A program made the translations under genes and the position numbers. The notes under the pieces are model-generated. The model had not been told where the DNA came from, did no database searches, and saw nothing but the letters and a program-made list of their open reading frames with translations. A DNA stretch of 7,728 nucleotides, taken from contig JAGLDW010000152.1 of the NCBI GenBank assembly GCA_023145395.1, positions 1-7,728 on the forward strand, read 5' to 3'. The DNA comes from Lentisphaeria bacterium. Lineage in GTDB: Bacteria; Verrucomicrobiota; Lentisphaeria; Oligosphaerales; Lenti-02. Numbering within the stretch: position 1 is the stretch's first letter; each line of letters opens with the position of its first letter. This document shows, piece after piece, positions 1-5,816 of this stretch.

Positions 1-30
1 GCTATCGCTATCGGGATCGGGATCGCTACC
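1..30. repeat. GNNATC-type hexanucleotide array at the window edge
   Basis: Five consecutive hexamers can be read directly: GCTATC, GCTATC, GGGATC, GGGATC and GCTACC, the last with one change from the first. The array starts at the first base, so its true left end is outside the window. It lies in the non-coding DNA just beyond the cysNC stop codon. Hexamer arrays of this GATCGG/GCTATC flavour are common between genes in PVC-type environmental genomes (general knowledge). No terminator-like stem followed by a T run is visible between here and the cysNC stop. Confidence 0.6.
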
Positions 31-65
31 CAGCCGTTCAACTCCTAGCCATCCACCGGCATCGT

Positions 66-1976
66 CTATGAGACAACCTTGTCGGCAGCCAGCCGATTCC
101 ACACTTGATCCACCAATTCATCCGGCGAATGGTTCGCTGTGTCCAGGCATAGATCCGGTTTTTCCGGAGATTCGTAGGGTGCGGAAATTCCCGTGAAGGA
201 TGGGATCTCTCCGGCCCGTGCGCGAGCGTAGAGTCCCTTTGGATCACGGTTTTCGCATACGGACAGGGGGGCGTCGATGAACACCTCGACGAAACGGTCT
301 GCTCCAATCACTTGCCGTGCGGCGGCGCGGTCTTCCTTGTAGGGTGATATGAAGGACACGACAACGACCAAACCCGCGTCGTTGAAGAGTTTCGCGACCT
401 CGGAGACCCGCCGGATATTCTCGGTGCGATCCTCTGGTGAAAACCCCAAGTCCCGGTTTAGACCGTGACGGACGTTGTCCCCGTCGAGCACCACGCATGG
501 GTTGCCCGAATCGATCAGACGCCGCTCGAGGGCATATGCGATTGTGGACTTTCCGGAACCACTCAAACCTGTGAACCAGAGCGTTACGGGGGATTGTCCG
601 AAAAGCTGCCGTCGCTGTTCAGGAGTGACTAGGCTTGGTTGGCGGCGGATGTTCGTCGCGGGTTTCCTCGCCGGATGGTCCTCGGGGTCTTCGGTCCCGG
701 TTCCGCGATTGCGGTCGATGACCAGCCCGGCGCCCACGGTGAAATGGTTGTCGGGATCCACCACGATGAACCGCCCCGTCTGGCGATTGCGTTCGTATTC
801 GTCGCAGAGGATGGGCTTGAAGAGCCGCAGCCGGACACGTCCGATGTCATTCATCGCGAGACTCGTGGCTGCCTGGCGGTGAAGAGTGTTCGGGTCGATG
901 CGGTACGCCAGTTCGGCACAGACTCCGCGGGTTGTGGTGGTCGTGTGCTTGATGATGTAGCGACGGTCGGGGTCCAGCGGCTGGTCTCCCATCCAGATCA
1001 GGATCGCCTCCACATCCTGCGTGGTCCGTGGCAGGTTGCCAGGATGGCACAGCATATCGCCCCGGCCGACATCCACCTCATCTTCCAGGCACAGCGTGAC
1101 CGCCTGCAGCGCCACGGCCTCCTGTAGCTCGCCCCGAGGCCCCAGAATCCGGGCAACCCGTGTTGTCTGTCCACCGGGTAGCACTCGGATCTCCTCGCCC
1201 ACGCGCACCACGCCGGACGCCACCGTCCCCGCATAGCCGCGGAAATCCGCGTCCGCACGCAGCACATATTGCACTGGAAAGCGAAAATCGATGAGATTCG
1301 AGTCACTGGCAATGTGGACCTGTTCCAGGTGCTTGAGCAATGCGGGGCCACCATGCCAGGGCATCCGCTCGCTGAGAGTGACCACATTGTCTCCCACCAG
1401 GGCGCTGACGGGGATGAACATGATGTCCTGAATCCCCAGCTTGGCGACGAACTCCGTGTATTCCTTGCGGATCGCCTCATACACATCGCGACTGTATTCC
1501 ACCGCGTCCATCTTGTTGATTGCCACCACTAGATGCCGGATGCCGAGCAGGGAGGCGATGAACCCGTGCCGCTTCGATTGTGTCATGACCCCATTGCGCG
1601 CGTCGATCAACACGATGGCAAGATCGGCCGTGGAGGCGCCCGTCACCATGTTGCGCGTGTACTGCTCGTGACCCGGTGTGTCGGCGACGATGAAGCGACG
1701 ATGAGGGGTGGAGAAGTGGCGGTAGGCGACATCGATCGTGATGCCCTGCTCGCGCTCCGCCTTCAGGCCGTCGGTCAGCAGAGCCAGGCACTCTCCCTCG
1801 CGACCGCTGGCCAGCGAACTGGCCTGGACGCGAGCCAGTTGATCCTCGCACACGGCCTTGGCATCGTGCAGCAGACGTCCGATCAGGGTCGATTTGCCAT
1901 CGTCCACACTGCCAGCCGTGGTGAAGCGCAGGAGGTCCGCCCGTCGAACCTCGCCGAGGATTGCGGTGCTCAGCAT
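66..1976 (-). CDS. cysNC: Bifunctional sulfate adenylyltransferase subunit 1 / adenylylsulfate kinase (CysN-CysC fusion)
   Basis: This 636-residue cytoplasmic fusion enzyme has two roles. The N-terminal CysN GTPase works with CysD to make APS from sulfate and ATP, and the C-terminal CysC kinase phosphorylates APS to PAPS. The CysN part shows all GTPase motifs: P-loop GSVDDGKST (about 22-30), EREQGITIDVAY (74-85), DTPGHEQ (99-105), NKMD (154-157) and SAL (191-193). These are followed by beta-barrel domains to about residue 425. The CysC part begins near 445 and has P-loop GLSGSGKST (470-478), DGDNVRHGL (498-506), FISPYKEDR (542-550) and RDPKGLYARARAGEI (577-591). Both halves look catalytically intact, and the length fits the known NodQ/CysNC fusions. 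The ATG overlaps the cysD stop by one base (TAATG) and is preceded by GAGGGG at 1985-1990, eight bases away, so translation is probably coupled to cysD. The gene ends in TAG. Identification is very secure. Confidence 0.97.
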   Translation of the reverse strand: MLSTAILGEVRRADLLRFTTAGSVDDGKSTLIGRLLHDAKAVCEDQLARVQASSLASGREGECLALLTDGLKAEREQGITIDVAYRHFSTPHRRFIVADTPGHEQYTRNMVTGASTADLAIVLIDARNGVMTQSKRHGFIASLLGIRHLVVAINKMDAVEYSRDVYEAIRKEYTEFVAKLGIQDIMFIPVSALVGDNVVTLSERMPWHGGPALLKHLEQVHIASDSNLIDFRFPVQYVLRADADFRGYAGTVASGVVRVGEEIRVLPGGQTTRVARILGPRGELQEAVALQAVTLCLEDEVDVGRGDMLCHPGNLPRTTQDVEAILIWMGDQPLDPDRRYIIKHTTTTTRGVCAELAYRIDPNTLHRQAATSLAMNDIGRVRLRLFKPILCDEYERNRQTGRFIVVDPDNHFTVGAGLVIDRNRGTGTEDPEDHPARKPATNIRRQPSLVTPEQRRQLFGQSPVTLWFTGLSGSGKSTIAYALERRLIDSGNPCVVLDGDNVRHGLNRDLGFSPEDRTENIRRVSEVAKLFNDAGLVVVVSFISPYKEDRAAARQVIGADRFVEVFIDAPLSVCENRDPKGLYARARAGEIPSFTGISAPYESPEKPDLCLDTANHSPDELVDQVWNRLAADKVVS

Positions 1977-2908
1977 TAGAAATACCCCTCGCGCTTCTTC
2001 TGCTCCATGGAACTCTCGCGGTCATGGTCGATTGCCCGGGTCGCCCGCTCGGACTCACGGCTTACCATCATCTCGCCGATGATCTCCTCCACCGTCCTGG
2101 CGCTCGAGCGCACCGCACCCGTGCACGGGTAGCACCCAAGCGTCCGAAACCGGCATTCCATCCGCCGGGGATGCTCATCGGCTGCGAGCTGCGTTTTCCC
2201 TCCGTAGAACGGAATCAACTGCCCATTGCGAAGAACAACTTCACGTTCGGCCGCGAAGTACAGCGGCACCACGGGGATGCGTTCGCGCTCGATGTAGAGC
2301 CAGACATCCAGTTCGGTCCAGTTCGAGAGTGGGAAGACGCGTACGCTTTCCCCTGCGTGGATGCGCCCGTTGTAGAGGTTCCAGAGTTCGGGACGCTGTT
2401 TTCTCGGTTCCCACTGGCCATGCTGGTCTCGAAACGAGTAGATTCGCTCCTTGGCCCGGGACGCCTCCTCCTCGCGCCGGGCACCGCCAAATGCGGCGTC
2501 GTAGCCGCCGTCCGCCAATGCGTCCAGCAAAGCTTGGGTCTTGAGTTTGGCGCAACAGGCCACGGTTCCATCGACAGAGGGATGCACACCTGCGGCGATG
2601 GCCTCCTCATTCCGGAAAACCCGCAAGTCCACGCCGGACGCAGCGGCAAAATCATCTCGGAAGGCATACATCTCCGGGAACTTCAGGCCGGTGTCAACAT
2701 GCAGGAACGGGAAAGGGACATGTGCGGGCGCGAACGCCTTCTGGGCCAGACGCGCCATCACGGCCGAGTCCTTCCCCGCCGAATAGAGCATCACGGGCCG
2801 CTCGAACTCGGCCATGACTTCCCGGATGATGTGAATGCTCTCCGCCTCTAGAATGTCCAGAGTCGTTAGATGGGCAAGACCACCTGTCGGAGCCGGTTGG
2901 GAACTCAT
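1976..2908 (-). CDS. cysD: Sulfate adenylyltransferase subunit 2 (CysD)
   Basis: CysD is the catalytic ATP sulfurylase subunit, which adenylylates sulfate and is driven by GTP hydrolysis in CysN. The chosen start gives 310 residues, close to the usual length of about 300. It belongs to the PAPS-reductase-like PP-loop family: SAGKDS (43-48) is the ATP pyrophosphate loop, and FLHVDTGLKFPEM (68-80), GGARREEEASRAKER (141-155) and FRTLGCYPCTGAV (254-266) are typical of CysD. The C-terminus, EQKKREGYF, is the family's hallmark tail. The frame stays open upstream to an ATG at 3059-3061, which would add 51 residues. The start at 2906-2908 is preferred because AGAGGTG (2914-2920) sits five bases before it and the extra residues do not resemble CysD. 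It heads a two-gene operon with cysNC. No SAM riboswitch or clear CysB-like site was recognised upstream. PAPS could feed sulfur assimilation or sulfotransferases; the window does not say which. Confidence 0.96.
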   Translation of the reverse strand: MSSQPAPTGGLAHLTTLDILEAESIHIIREVMAEFERPVMLYSAGKDSAVMARLAQKAFAPAHVPFPFLHVDTGLKFPEMYAFRDDFAAASGVDLRVFRNEEAIAAGVHPSVDGTVACCAKLKTQALLDALADGGYDAAFGGARREEEASRAKERIYSFRDQHGQWEPRKQRPELWNLYNGRIHAGESVRVFPLSNWTELDVWLYIERERIPVVPLYFAAEREVVLRNGQLIPFYGGKTQLAADEHPRRMECRFRTLGCYPCTGAVRSSARTVEEIIGEMMVSRESERATRAIDHDRESSMEQKKREGYF

Positions 2909-2913
2909 CAACA

Positions 2914-2920
2914 CACCTCT
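2914..2920 (-). promoter_or_regulatory. Ribosome binding site of cysD
   Basis: AGAGGTG on the minus strand, five bases upstream of the ATG at 2908-2906. It decides between this start and the longer open frame beginning at 3061, which lacks support from protein similarity. Confidence 0.75.
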
Positions 2921-3083
2921 GCTATTTCGCTGACAGACATGCCAAAAAAACGATGCACACAACAAACTATACGGGAAGATAAAGGAGCAAACCTTCACCG
3001 ACTGGCCAAACATCAGCATAATCGGGCCATCTTTGGCACTCCGAAATCCGTGCATGTTCACGCCTGTCGCGATCCTGAGTGGA

Positions 3084-3096
3084 GTGGAACTTCCAC
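3084..3096. promoter_or_regulatory. Perfect dyad GTGGAA-C-TTCCAC, possible operator
   Basis: A perfect 6+1+6 inverted repeat lies about 175 bases upstream of cysD. It is flanked by a second, slightly off-centre pair, ATCCT (3072-3076) and AGGAT (3102-3106). The symmetry and intergenic position suit either a dimeric repressor or activator site or part of a dispersed repeat. The sequence matches no operator I can name, and it is too far from the AraC start to assign to that protein. Confidence 0.35.
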
Positions 3097-3170
3097 CCTC
3101 TAGGATGTATGATCAGGCCAGCACATCGGACTGGCATAACCCCGAAGAGAAAGAAAGAGCAAAGACTAGA

Positions 3171-3290
3171 AGTCACCACGAAGACACGAAGATCGAACAG
3201 AAGAAAAAAACGGACAACAGGCTTCGAGGAGAGTTCTAACCTCAAAGTGGTCTGCTCCTCCCTTCGTGCTCTTCGTGTCTTCGTGGTGAA
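3171..3290. repeat. Palindromic intergenic element with 20-bp inverted arms (CACCACGAAGACACGAAG type)
   Basis: The left arm (3173-3192) and right arm (3270-3289) are perfect reverse complements over 20 bases, separated by a 77-base purine-rich-to-pyrimidine-rich spacer. A further CTTCGTG unit at 3262-3268 extends the right arm's pattern. Sequences with this TTCACCACGAAGACACGAAG core recur in many environmental planctomycete- and verrucomicrobium-like genomes and often give spurious proteins containing 'LRALRVFVVK' (general knowledge). The same peptide appears when this right arm is translated. It is probably a non-autonomous, REP/MITE-like element; no transposase is present. Its right end lies 39 bases before the AraC start codon, so it must abut or contain that gene's promoter. 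Confidence 0.8.
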
Positions 3291-3329
3291 GCAGTTCGGA
3301 TATCCACCCCTCCACCTCTGCAAGACACC

Positions 3330-4235
3330 ATGGCAGCCACAGAAACAGACTCTCAATCAAAGACCGTGACGCGGGAGCAAGTCTTCGGACGTAACGGGAT
3401 TCCTCTGCGTCTGATACGAATCCATCGCCACTCGGATTGCTATCCGCATCGGCATGAGTTCTCGGAGCTTGTCGTCGTACTGCGAGGCACCTGCATCCAC
3501 CAGGCTCCGACTGGCGAATATCCAATTGCCGCGGGAGATGTCTTCGTCATCCACGGAGACGAAACGCATGGCTATGTCAACACCGAGGAACTGGACTTGG
3601 TCAACGTCCTCTTCGATCTCGATGGGCTTGGCATTCCCAGCGTGGATCTGCGTTCTCTGCCGGGCTTTCACGTGCTCTTCTCCCTGGAGCCGATGTACCG
3701 TGTCCGTGATCGCTTCGACAGTCGCCTGCGCCTACCCGCGCAGGAGTTGCGGCACATCGAGCGGTTGCTGACCCAGCTTGAAGCAGACCGAGATCAAGCC
3801 AAACCAGGCTGGCAATTCTCGGCCAAAGCGCATTTCATGCTCGTTTTATCGGAACTGAGCCGCGCCTACACGCATATCGACGCACCCACCGTACAACCCC
3901 TGCAGCGCTTGGGACGGGTCCTCGGCTATTTGGAACGACACTACCGCGACTCTGTTTCCTTGGCCGAACTGGCCCAAGCTGGAAACATGTCGCGCCGGAA
4001 CCTGACACGCGCCTTCCGGGATGCGATGGGATGCTCCCCCATCCAATATCTGCTTCGAGTGCGGATTCAGCGTGCCATAGAACTCCTGCAAGAAGGCGAA
4101 ACCACAGTCTCCGAAGTGGCTCTTGCTGTCGGCTTCAACGACAGCAACTACTTCGCCCGCCAGTTCCACAAGGTCATGGGATATCCACCCCGGGAAATTC
4201 TGCGCCACATGTCGGTTCCAGGCGCGCCTGCGTAG
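3330..4235 (+). CDS. AraC/XylS-family transcriptional regulator with cupin sensor domain
   Basis: This is a 301-residue cytoplasmic DNA-binding regulator. The N-terminal part (about 18-110) reads as the AraC-type cupin: PHRHEFSELVVVLRG (39-53) followed by AAGDVFVIHGDETHGY (67-82), the pattern of RhaR/RhaS- and MelR-like sugar sensors. The C-terminal part (about 190-293) is the double helix-turn-helix domain. Its first HTH lies near 209-231 (SLAELAQAGNMSRRNLTRAF). The second contains the family signature region VSEVALAVGFNDSNYFARQF (260-279), followed by KVMGYPPREIL. It is divergent from cysD and precedes the M24 gene by 133 bases on the same strand, so its likely targets are the downstream plus-strand genes, probably as an activator. 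No Shine-Dalgarno sequence precedes the ATG. The next internal Met is far inside the cupin, so the start is the best available, although GTG at 3366 is an alternative. The effector is unknown; a sugar or sugar-like ligand is inferred. Confidence 0.93.
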   Translation: MAATETDSQSKTVTREQVFGRNGIPLRLIRIHRHSDCYPHRHEFSELVVVLRGTCIHQAPTGEYPIAAGDVFVIHGDETHGYVNTEELDLVNVLFDLDGLGIPSVDLRSLPGFHVLFSLEPMYRVRDRFDSRLRLPAQELRHIERLLTQLEADRDQAKPGWQFSAKAHFMLVLSELSRAYTHIDAPTVQPLQRLGRVLGYLERHYRDSVSLAELAQAGNMSRRNLTRAFRDAMGCSPIQYLLRVRIQRAIELLQEGETTVSEVALAVGFNDSNYFARQFHKVMGYPPREILRHMSVPGAPA

Positions 4236-4300
4236 TTCGCACTGGTCATTTTGCTTCGCATTGCAGCTTTGTGGGGGCAGATTGTACAGGAATGACAGTG

Positions 4301-4334
4301 TGCTTGCAGAGGAGTTTCTGCTTGCTCTGTGCAA
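4301..4334. promoter_or_regulatory. Possible regulator site: direct TGCTTGC repeats before the M24 gene
   Basis: TGCTTGC occurs at 4301-4307 and again at 4319-4325, 18 bases apart. TTGCAGAG (4304-4311) is also nearly mirrored by CTCTGTGCAA (4325-4334). The site lies between the AraC-type gene and the gene it may control, about 35 bases before the start codon. AraC-family proteins often bind paired half-sites at about two helical turns, so this is a candidate only. It has no other support. Confidence 0.25.
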
Positions 4335-4353
4335 ATCAGCAGTAATGAATACC

Positions 4354-4360
4354 AGAGGAG
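4354..4360 (+). promoter_or_regulatory. Ribosome binding site of the M24-fold gene
   Basis: AGAGGAG lies eight bases before the ATG at 4369. It places translation initiation there rather than at the in-frame ATG at 4345 or at the far upstream ATG at 4123, which lies inside the AraC gene. Confidence 0.85.
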
Positions 4361-4368
4361 ACGAGACC

Positions 4369-5535
4369 ATGGGATACCTTCCCGCAGCTGAGGCGGCCAC
4401 GCGGATCGAGAGAGTTCAGGAATTGGCAGTCGCCCATAATCTGGACGCGGTCCTAGTCTACTACGATGAGTTCAACATCGGCAATGGCTGGTACCTGACG
4501 GGCTGGTGTCCCCAGTTCGAGTCCGGCGCGGTGCTGGTGCCAAGAACGGGTGTGCCCATGCTTCTCGGAGGTCCTGAGAGCGAGCCCTTCGCGAAGCTGG
4601 ACAGCGCGATCACGGAAACGCGCAACTTTCCAGTCTTCATGGTTCCCGACGAGGAGTATCCGAACGCAACCATCATTGATTTTGCCCAGCTATTTCAGGA
4701 GTTGAATGCGACCCTTGGACAGGTGAAGCGCATTGGGCTAGTGGGCGCCGACAGAATGCCGGCGGACTGCTACCGGCAGATCGAAGCGGGCTTCGCGGGG
4801 GTCACGTTGGTGGATGTGACCGACGAGTTCGTCGCCTTCCGTTTTCTGAAATCCGACTGGGAGCGGCAGCAGATTCGTGCGGGATTCGCATTGGCCGACC
4901 ATTGCTACGACGCCATGAAGGTGGCCATCGCCCCCGGTGTGTCCGAGATCCAGATCGCGGCTGCGGGGGAATACGCGGCGAGGTCTCGCGGTGCGAGCGG
5001 CTTTGGCTTCACCGCCATTGTGGGCAGCGGCCTGCGCTCGAATGCAGTCGTGCCGACCGCCAGCGCGAAGAAGGTCGAATCCGGCGAGATGGTCATGATC
5101 GGGCTGGCGCCGAAAGTCAACGGCTATGCGGGTGTCGTGGGAGACGCGCTCCCAGTGACAGGCACATGCACCGACCGTCAGCGGGAGTGTGTCAAGCATC
5201 TCCACGAGGCCTTCTGTCTGACCAAAGAGCAATTGGTCCCAGGCAAGGTCGGCAGGGAGATGGATGCACCCGCGCGCGCCTATTTCGAGAAGCATGACTT
5301 CTCCAAGTATCTCGTCTGCCCGTTCGTTCACACCATCGGCCTGCACGAAGCAGAATCTCCGTTTTTTGGCCCGGGCAGTAACGATGTTCTCATTCCGGGC
5401 ATGACCGTGTGTGTGGATGTCAGCTTCTTCGGGCATCCGGAGTTCAATGGTGTCCGGATCGAGACCGGCTACGAAATCACCGAATCCGGCGCCGTCCCAC
5501 TCAGCGACAAGATGGACAAAATCCTGACTGCCTAG
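4369..5535 (+). CDS. Creatinase/prolidase-fold (M24) hydrolase with degenerate metal site
   Basis: This 388-residue soluble protein has no signal peptide and the two-domain layout of creatinase/aminopeptidase P: a creatinase-type N-terminal domain (about 10-150) and a pita-bread domain (about 160-388). Its length is close to that of creatinase, about 400. Metallopeptidases of this fold use D, D, H, E, E. By my alignment the positions here are G245 (in MVMIGLAP), V256 (in NGYAGVVGD, 11 residues on, as expected), H321 (VHTIGLHE), D350 (VCVDVSFF) and E365 (GVRIE). Both aspartates are lost, one Glu is Asp, and the usual substrate-binding His before the first Asp appears to be T230. It is therefore unlikely to be a dinuclear metal peptidase. 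Metal-free members such as creatinase hydrolyse C-N bonds in small molecules, so an amide or amidino hydrolase, or a non-catalytic protein, are the main options. It follows the AraC gene and precedes a CE4-fold gene. The fold is secure and the function unknown. Confidence 0.9.
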   Translation: MGYLPAAEAATRIERVQELAVAHNLDAVLVYYDEFNIGNGWYLTGWCPQFESGAVLVPRTGVPMLLGGPESEPFAKLDSAITETRNFPVFMVPDEEYPNATIIDFAQLFQELNATLGQVKRIGLVGADRMPADCYRQIEAGFAGVTLVDVTDEFVAFRFLKSDWERQQIRAGFALADHCYDAMKVAIAPGVSEIQIAAAGEYAARSRGASGFGFTAIVGSGLRSNAVVPTASAKKVESGEMVMIGLAPKVNGYAGVVGDALPVTGTCTDRQRECVKHLHEAFCLTKEQLVPGKVGREMDAPARAYFEKHDFSKYLVCPFVHTIGLHEAESPFFGPGSNDVLIPGMTVCVDVSFFGHPEFNGVRIETGYEITESGAVPLSDKMDKILTA

Positions 5536-5571
5536 GGAGCTACACTTCGTGGAGGGTCGATGTCCACAGCG

Positions 5572-5673
5572 GCCGTGTCCTGCGAACTCCGCAAATCACG
5601 GTCCCCTGGAGGGCGAGACTCCCGACGAGCCATGTCCTGCGAACTCCGCAAATCACGGTCCCCTGGAGGGCGA
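5572..5673. repeat. Two-copy tandem repeat (45-base unit, 57-base period) with internal hairpins
   Basis: The unit at 5572-5616 recurs at 5629-5673 with one difference in 45 bases (G5575 versus A5632). The copies are separated by 12 unique bases. Each unit can fold on itself: TGCG-AACTC-CGCA (5581-5593 in copy 1) sits inside outer arms CCGTG (5573-5577) and CACGG (5597-5601), with a three-by-three internal loop. In copy 2 the outer arms keep all but one pair. This looks like a REP-like dispersed intergenic repeat rather than coding sequence, although an open frame crosses it. Confidence 0.8.
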
Positions 5674-5690
5674 ACGGGCCGTTCGCCCTC
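5666..5690 (+). repeat. Strong GC-rich hairpin, possible terminator without a T tract
   Basis: GAGGGCGAAC (5666-5675) is perfectly complementary to GTTCGCCCTC (5681-5690). The closing G-C pair (5676 with 5680) makes an 11-bp stem with a three-base loop. No T run follows (TAAGCTAG), so it is not a classical intrinsic terminator. It overlaps the end of the second tandem repeat copy. A diverged copy of its right half (ACGGGCCGTTCG-CCTC) appears at 5750-5766. It may reduce read-through from the M24 gene or protect its mRNA 3' end. Confidence 0.6.
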
Positions 5691-5701
5691 TAAGCTAGTG
5701 G

Positions 5702-5733
5702 CTCGGGACCTCCGGGACCGAGGGTATGCCCTC
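5702..5733. repeat. Two further small hairpins in the M24-deacetylase gap
   Basis: CTCGG (5702-5706) pairs with CCGAG (5718-5722), and next to it GAGGG (5720-5724) pairs with CCCTC (5729-5733) around a TATG loop. The two share bases, so they are alternative rather than simultaneous structures. With the neighbouring tandem repeats they fill most of the 281-base gap before the deacetylase gene. No ORF with a ribosome binding site is seen in this gap. Confidence 0.4.
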
Positions 5734-5804
5734 TGGTATCCAGCGGCTCACGGGCCGTTCGTCCTCCAGGATGTGCGGGCTATGCAGTATGCAATGCATG
5801 ATTT

Positions 5805-5811
5805 AAGGGAG
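5805..5811 (+). promoter_or_regulatory. Ribosome binding site of the CE4-fold deacetylase gene
   Basis: AAGGGAG lies five bases before the ATG at 5817. This supports independent, efficient initiation at that codon and argues against the overlapping open frame that starts at 5560. Confidence 0.75.
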
Positions 5812-5816
5812 CGATC

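Larger units (their letters stand above)
2909..3329. other. Divergent intergenic region between cysD and the AraC regulator
   Basis: This 421-base stretch has no convincing gene. Promoters for both flanking transcription units should lie here. On the minus strand a TATAGT hexamer (plus-strand positions 2966-2971) could be a -10 box for cysD, but no well-spaced -35 box was found. The region also contains a dyad symmetry at 3084-3096 and a palindromic repeat element at 3171-3290. An open frame across 3079-3369 on the plus strand consists largely of translated repeat and is not regarded as a gene. Confidence 0.7.

Noticed and set aside
1961..2851. Plus-strand 296-codon open frame opposite cysD
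   Set aside because: It is an antisense shadow of a confidently identified GC-rich gene.
2909..3061. N-terminal extension of CysD by 51 residues from the ATG at 3059-3061
   Set aside because: The added residues do not resemble any CysD, and the ATG at 2906-2908 has a good ribosome binding site and gives the normal length.
3171..3290. Complete insertion sequence
   Set aside because: The inverted arms enclose only 77 bases with no transposase and no evident target duplication.
2909..3329. SAM or other sulfur-related riboswitch in the cysD leader
   Set aside because: I could not find a recognisable conserved core. The visible dyads are short or belong to the repeat element.
3079..3369. Plus-strand 96-codon open frame across the palindromic element
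   Set aside because: Much of the peptide is translated repeat (VTTKTRRS, LRALRVFVVK), a well-known artefact. It overlaps the regulator start and has no ribosome binding site.
4123..4368. Extended M24 start at 4123 or 4345
   Set aside because: The 4123 start lies inside the AraC gene in another frame. The ATG at 4345 has no good ribosome binding site, whereas AGAGGAG precedes 4369.
5572..5673. CRISPR array
   Set aside because: There are only two repeat copies, the 12-base gap is too short for a spacer, and there are no cas genes.
5666..5690. Classical rho-independent terminator
   Set aside because: The stem is strong but no T-rich tract follows on the plus strand, so it is recorded as a hairpin repeat only.
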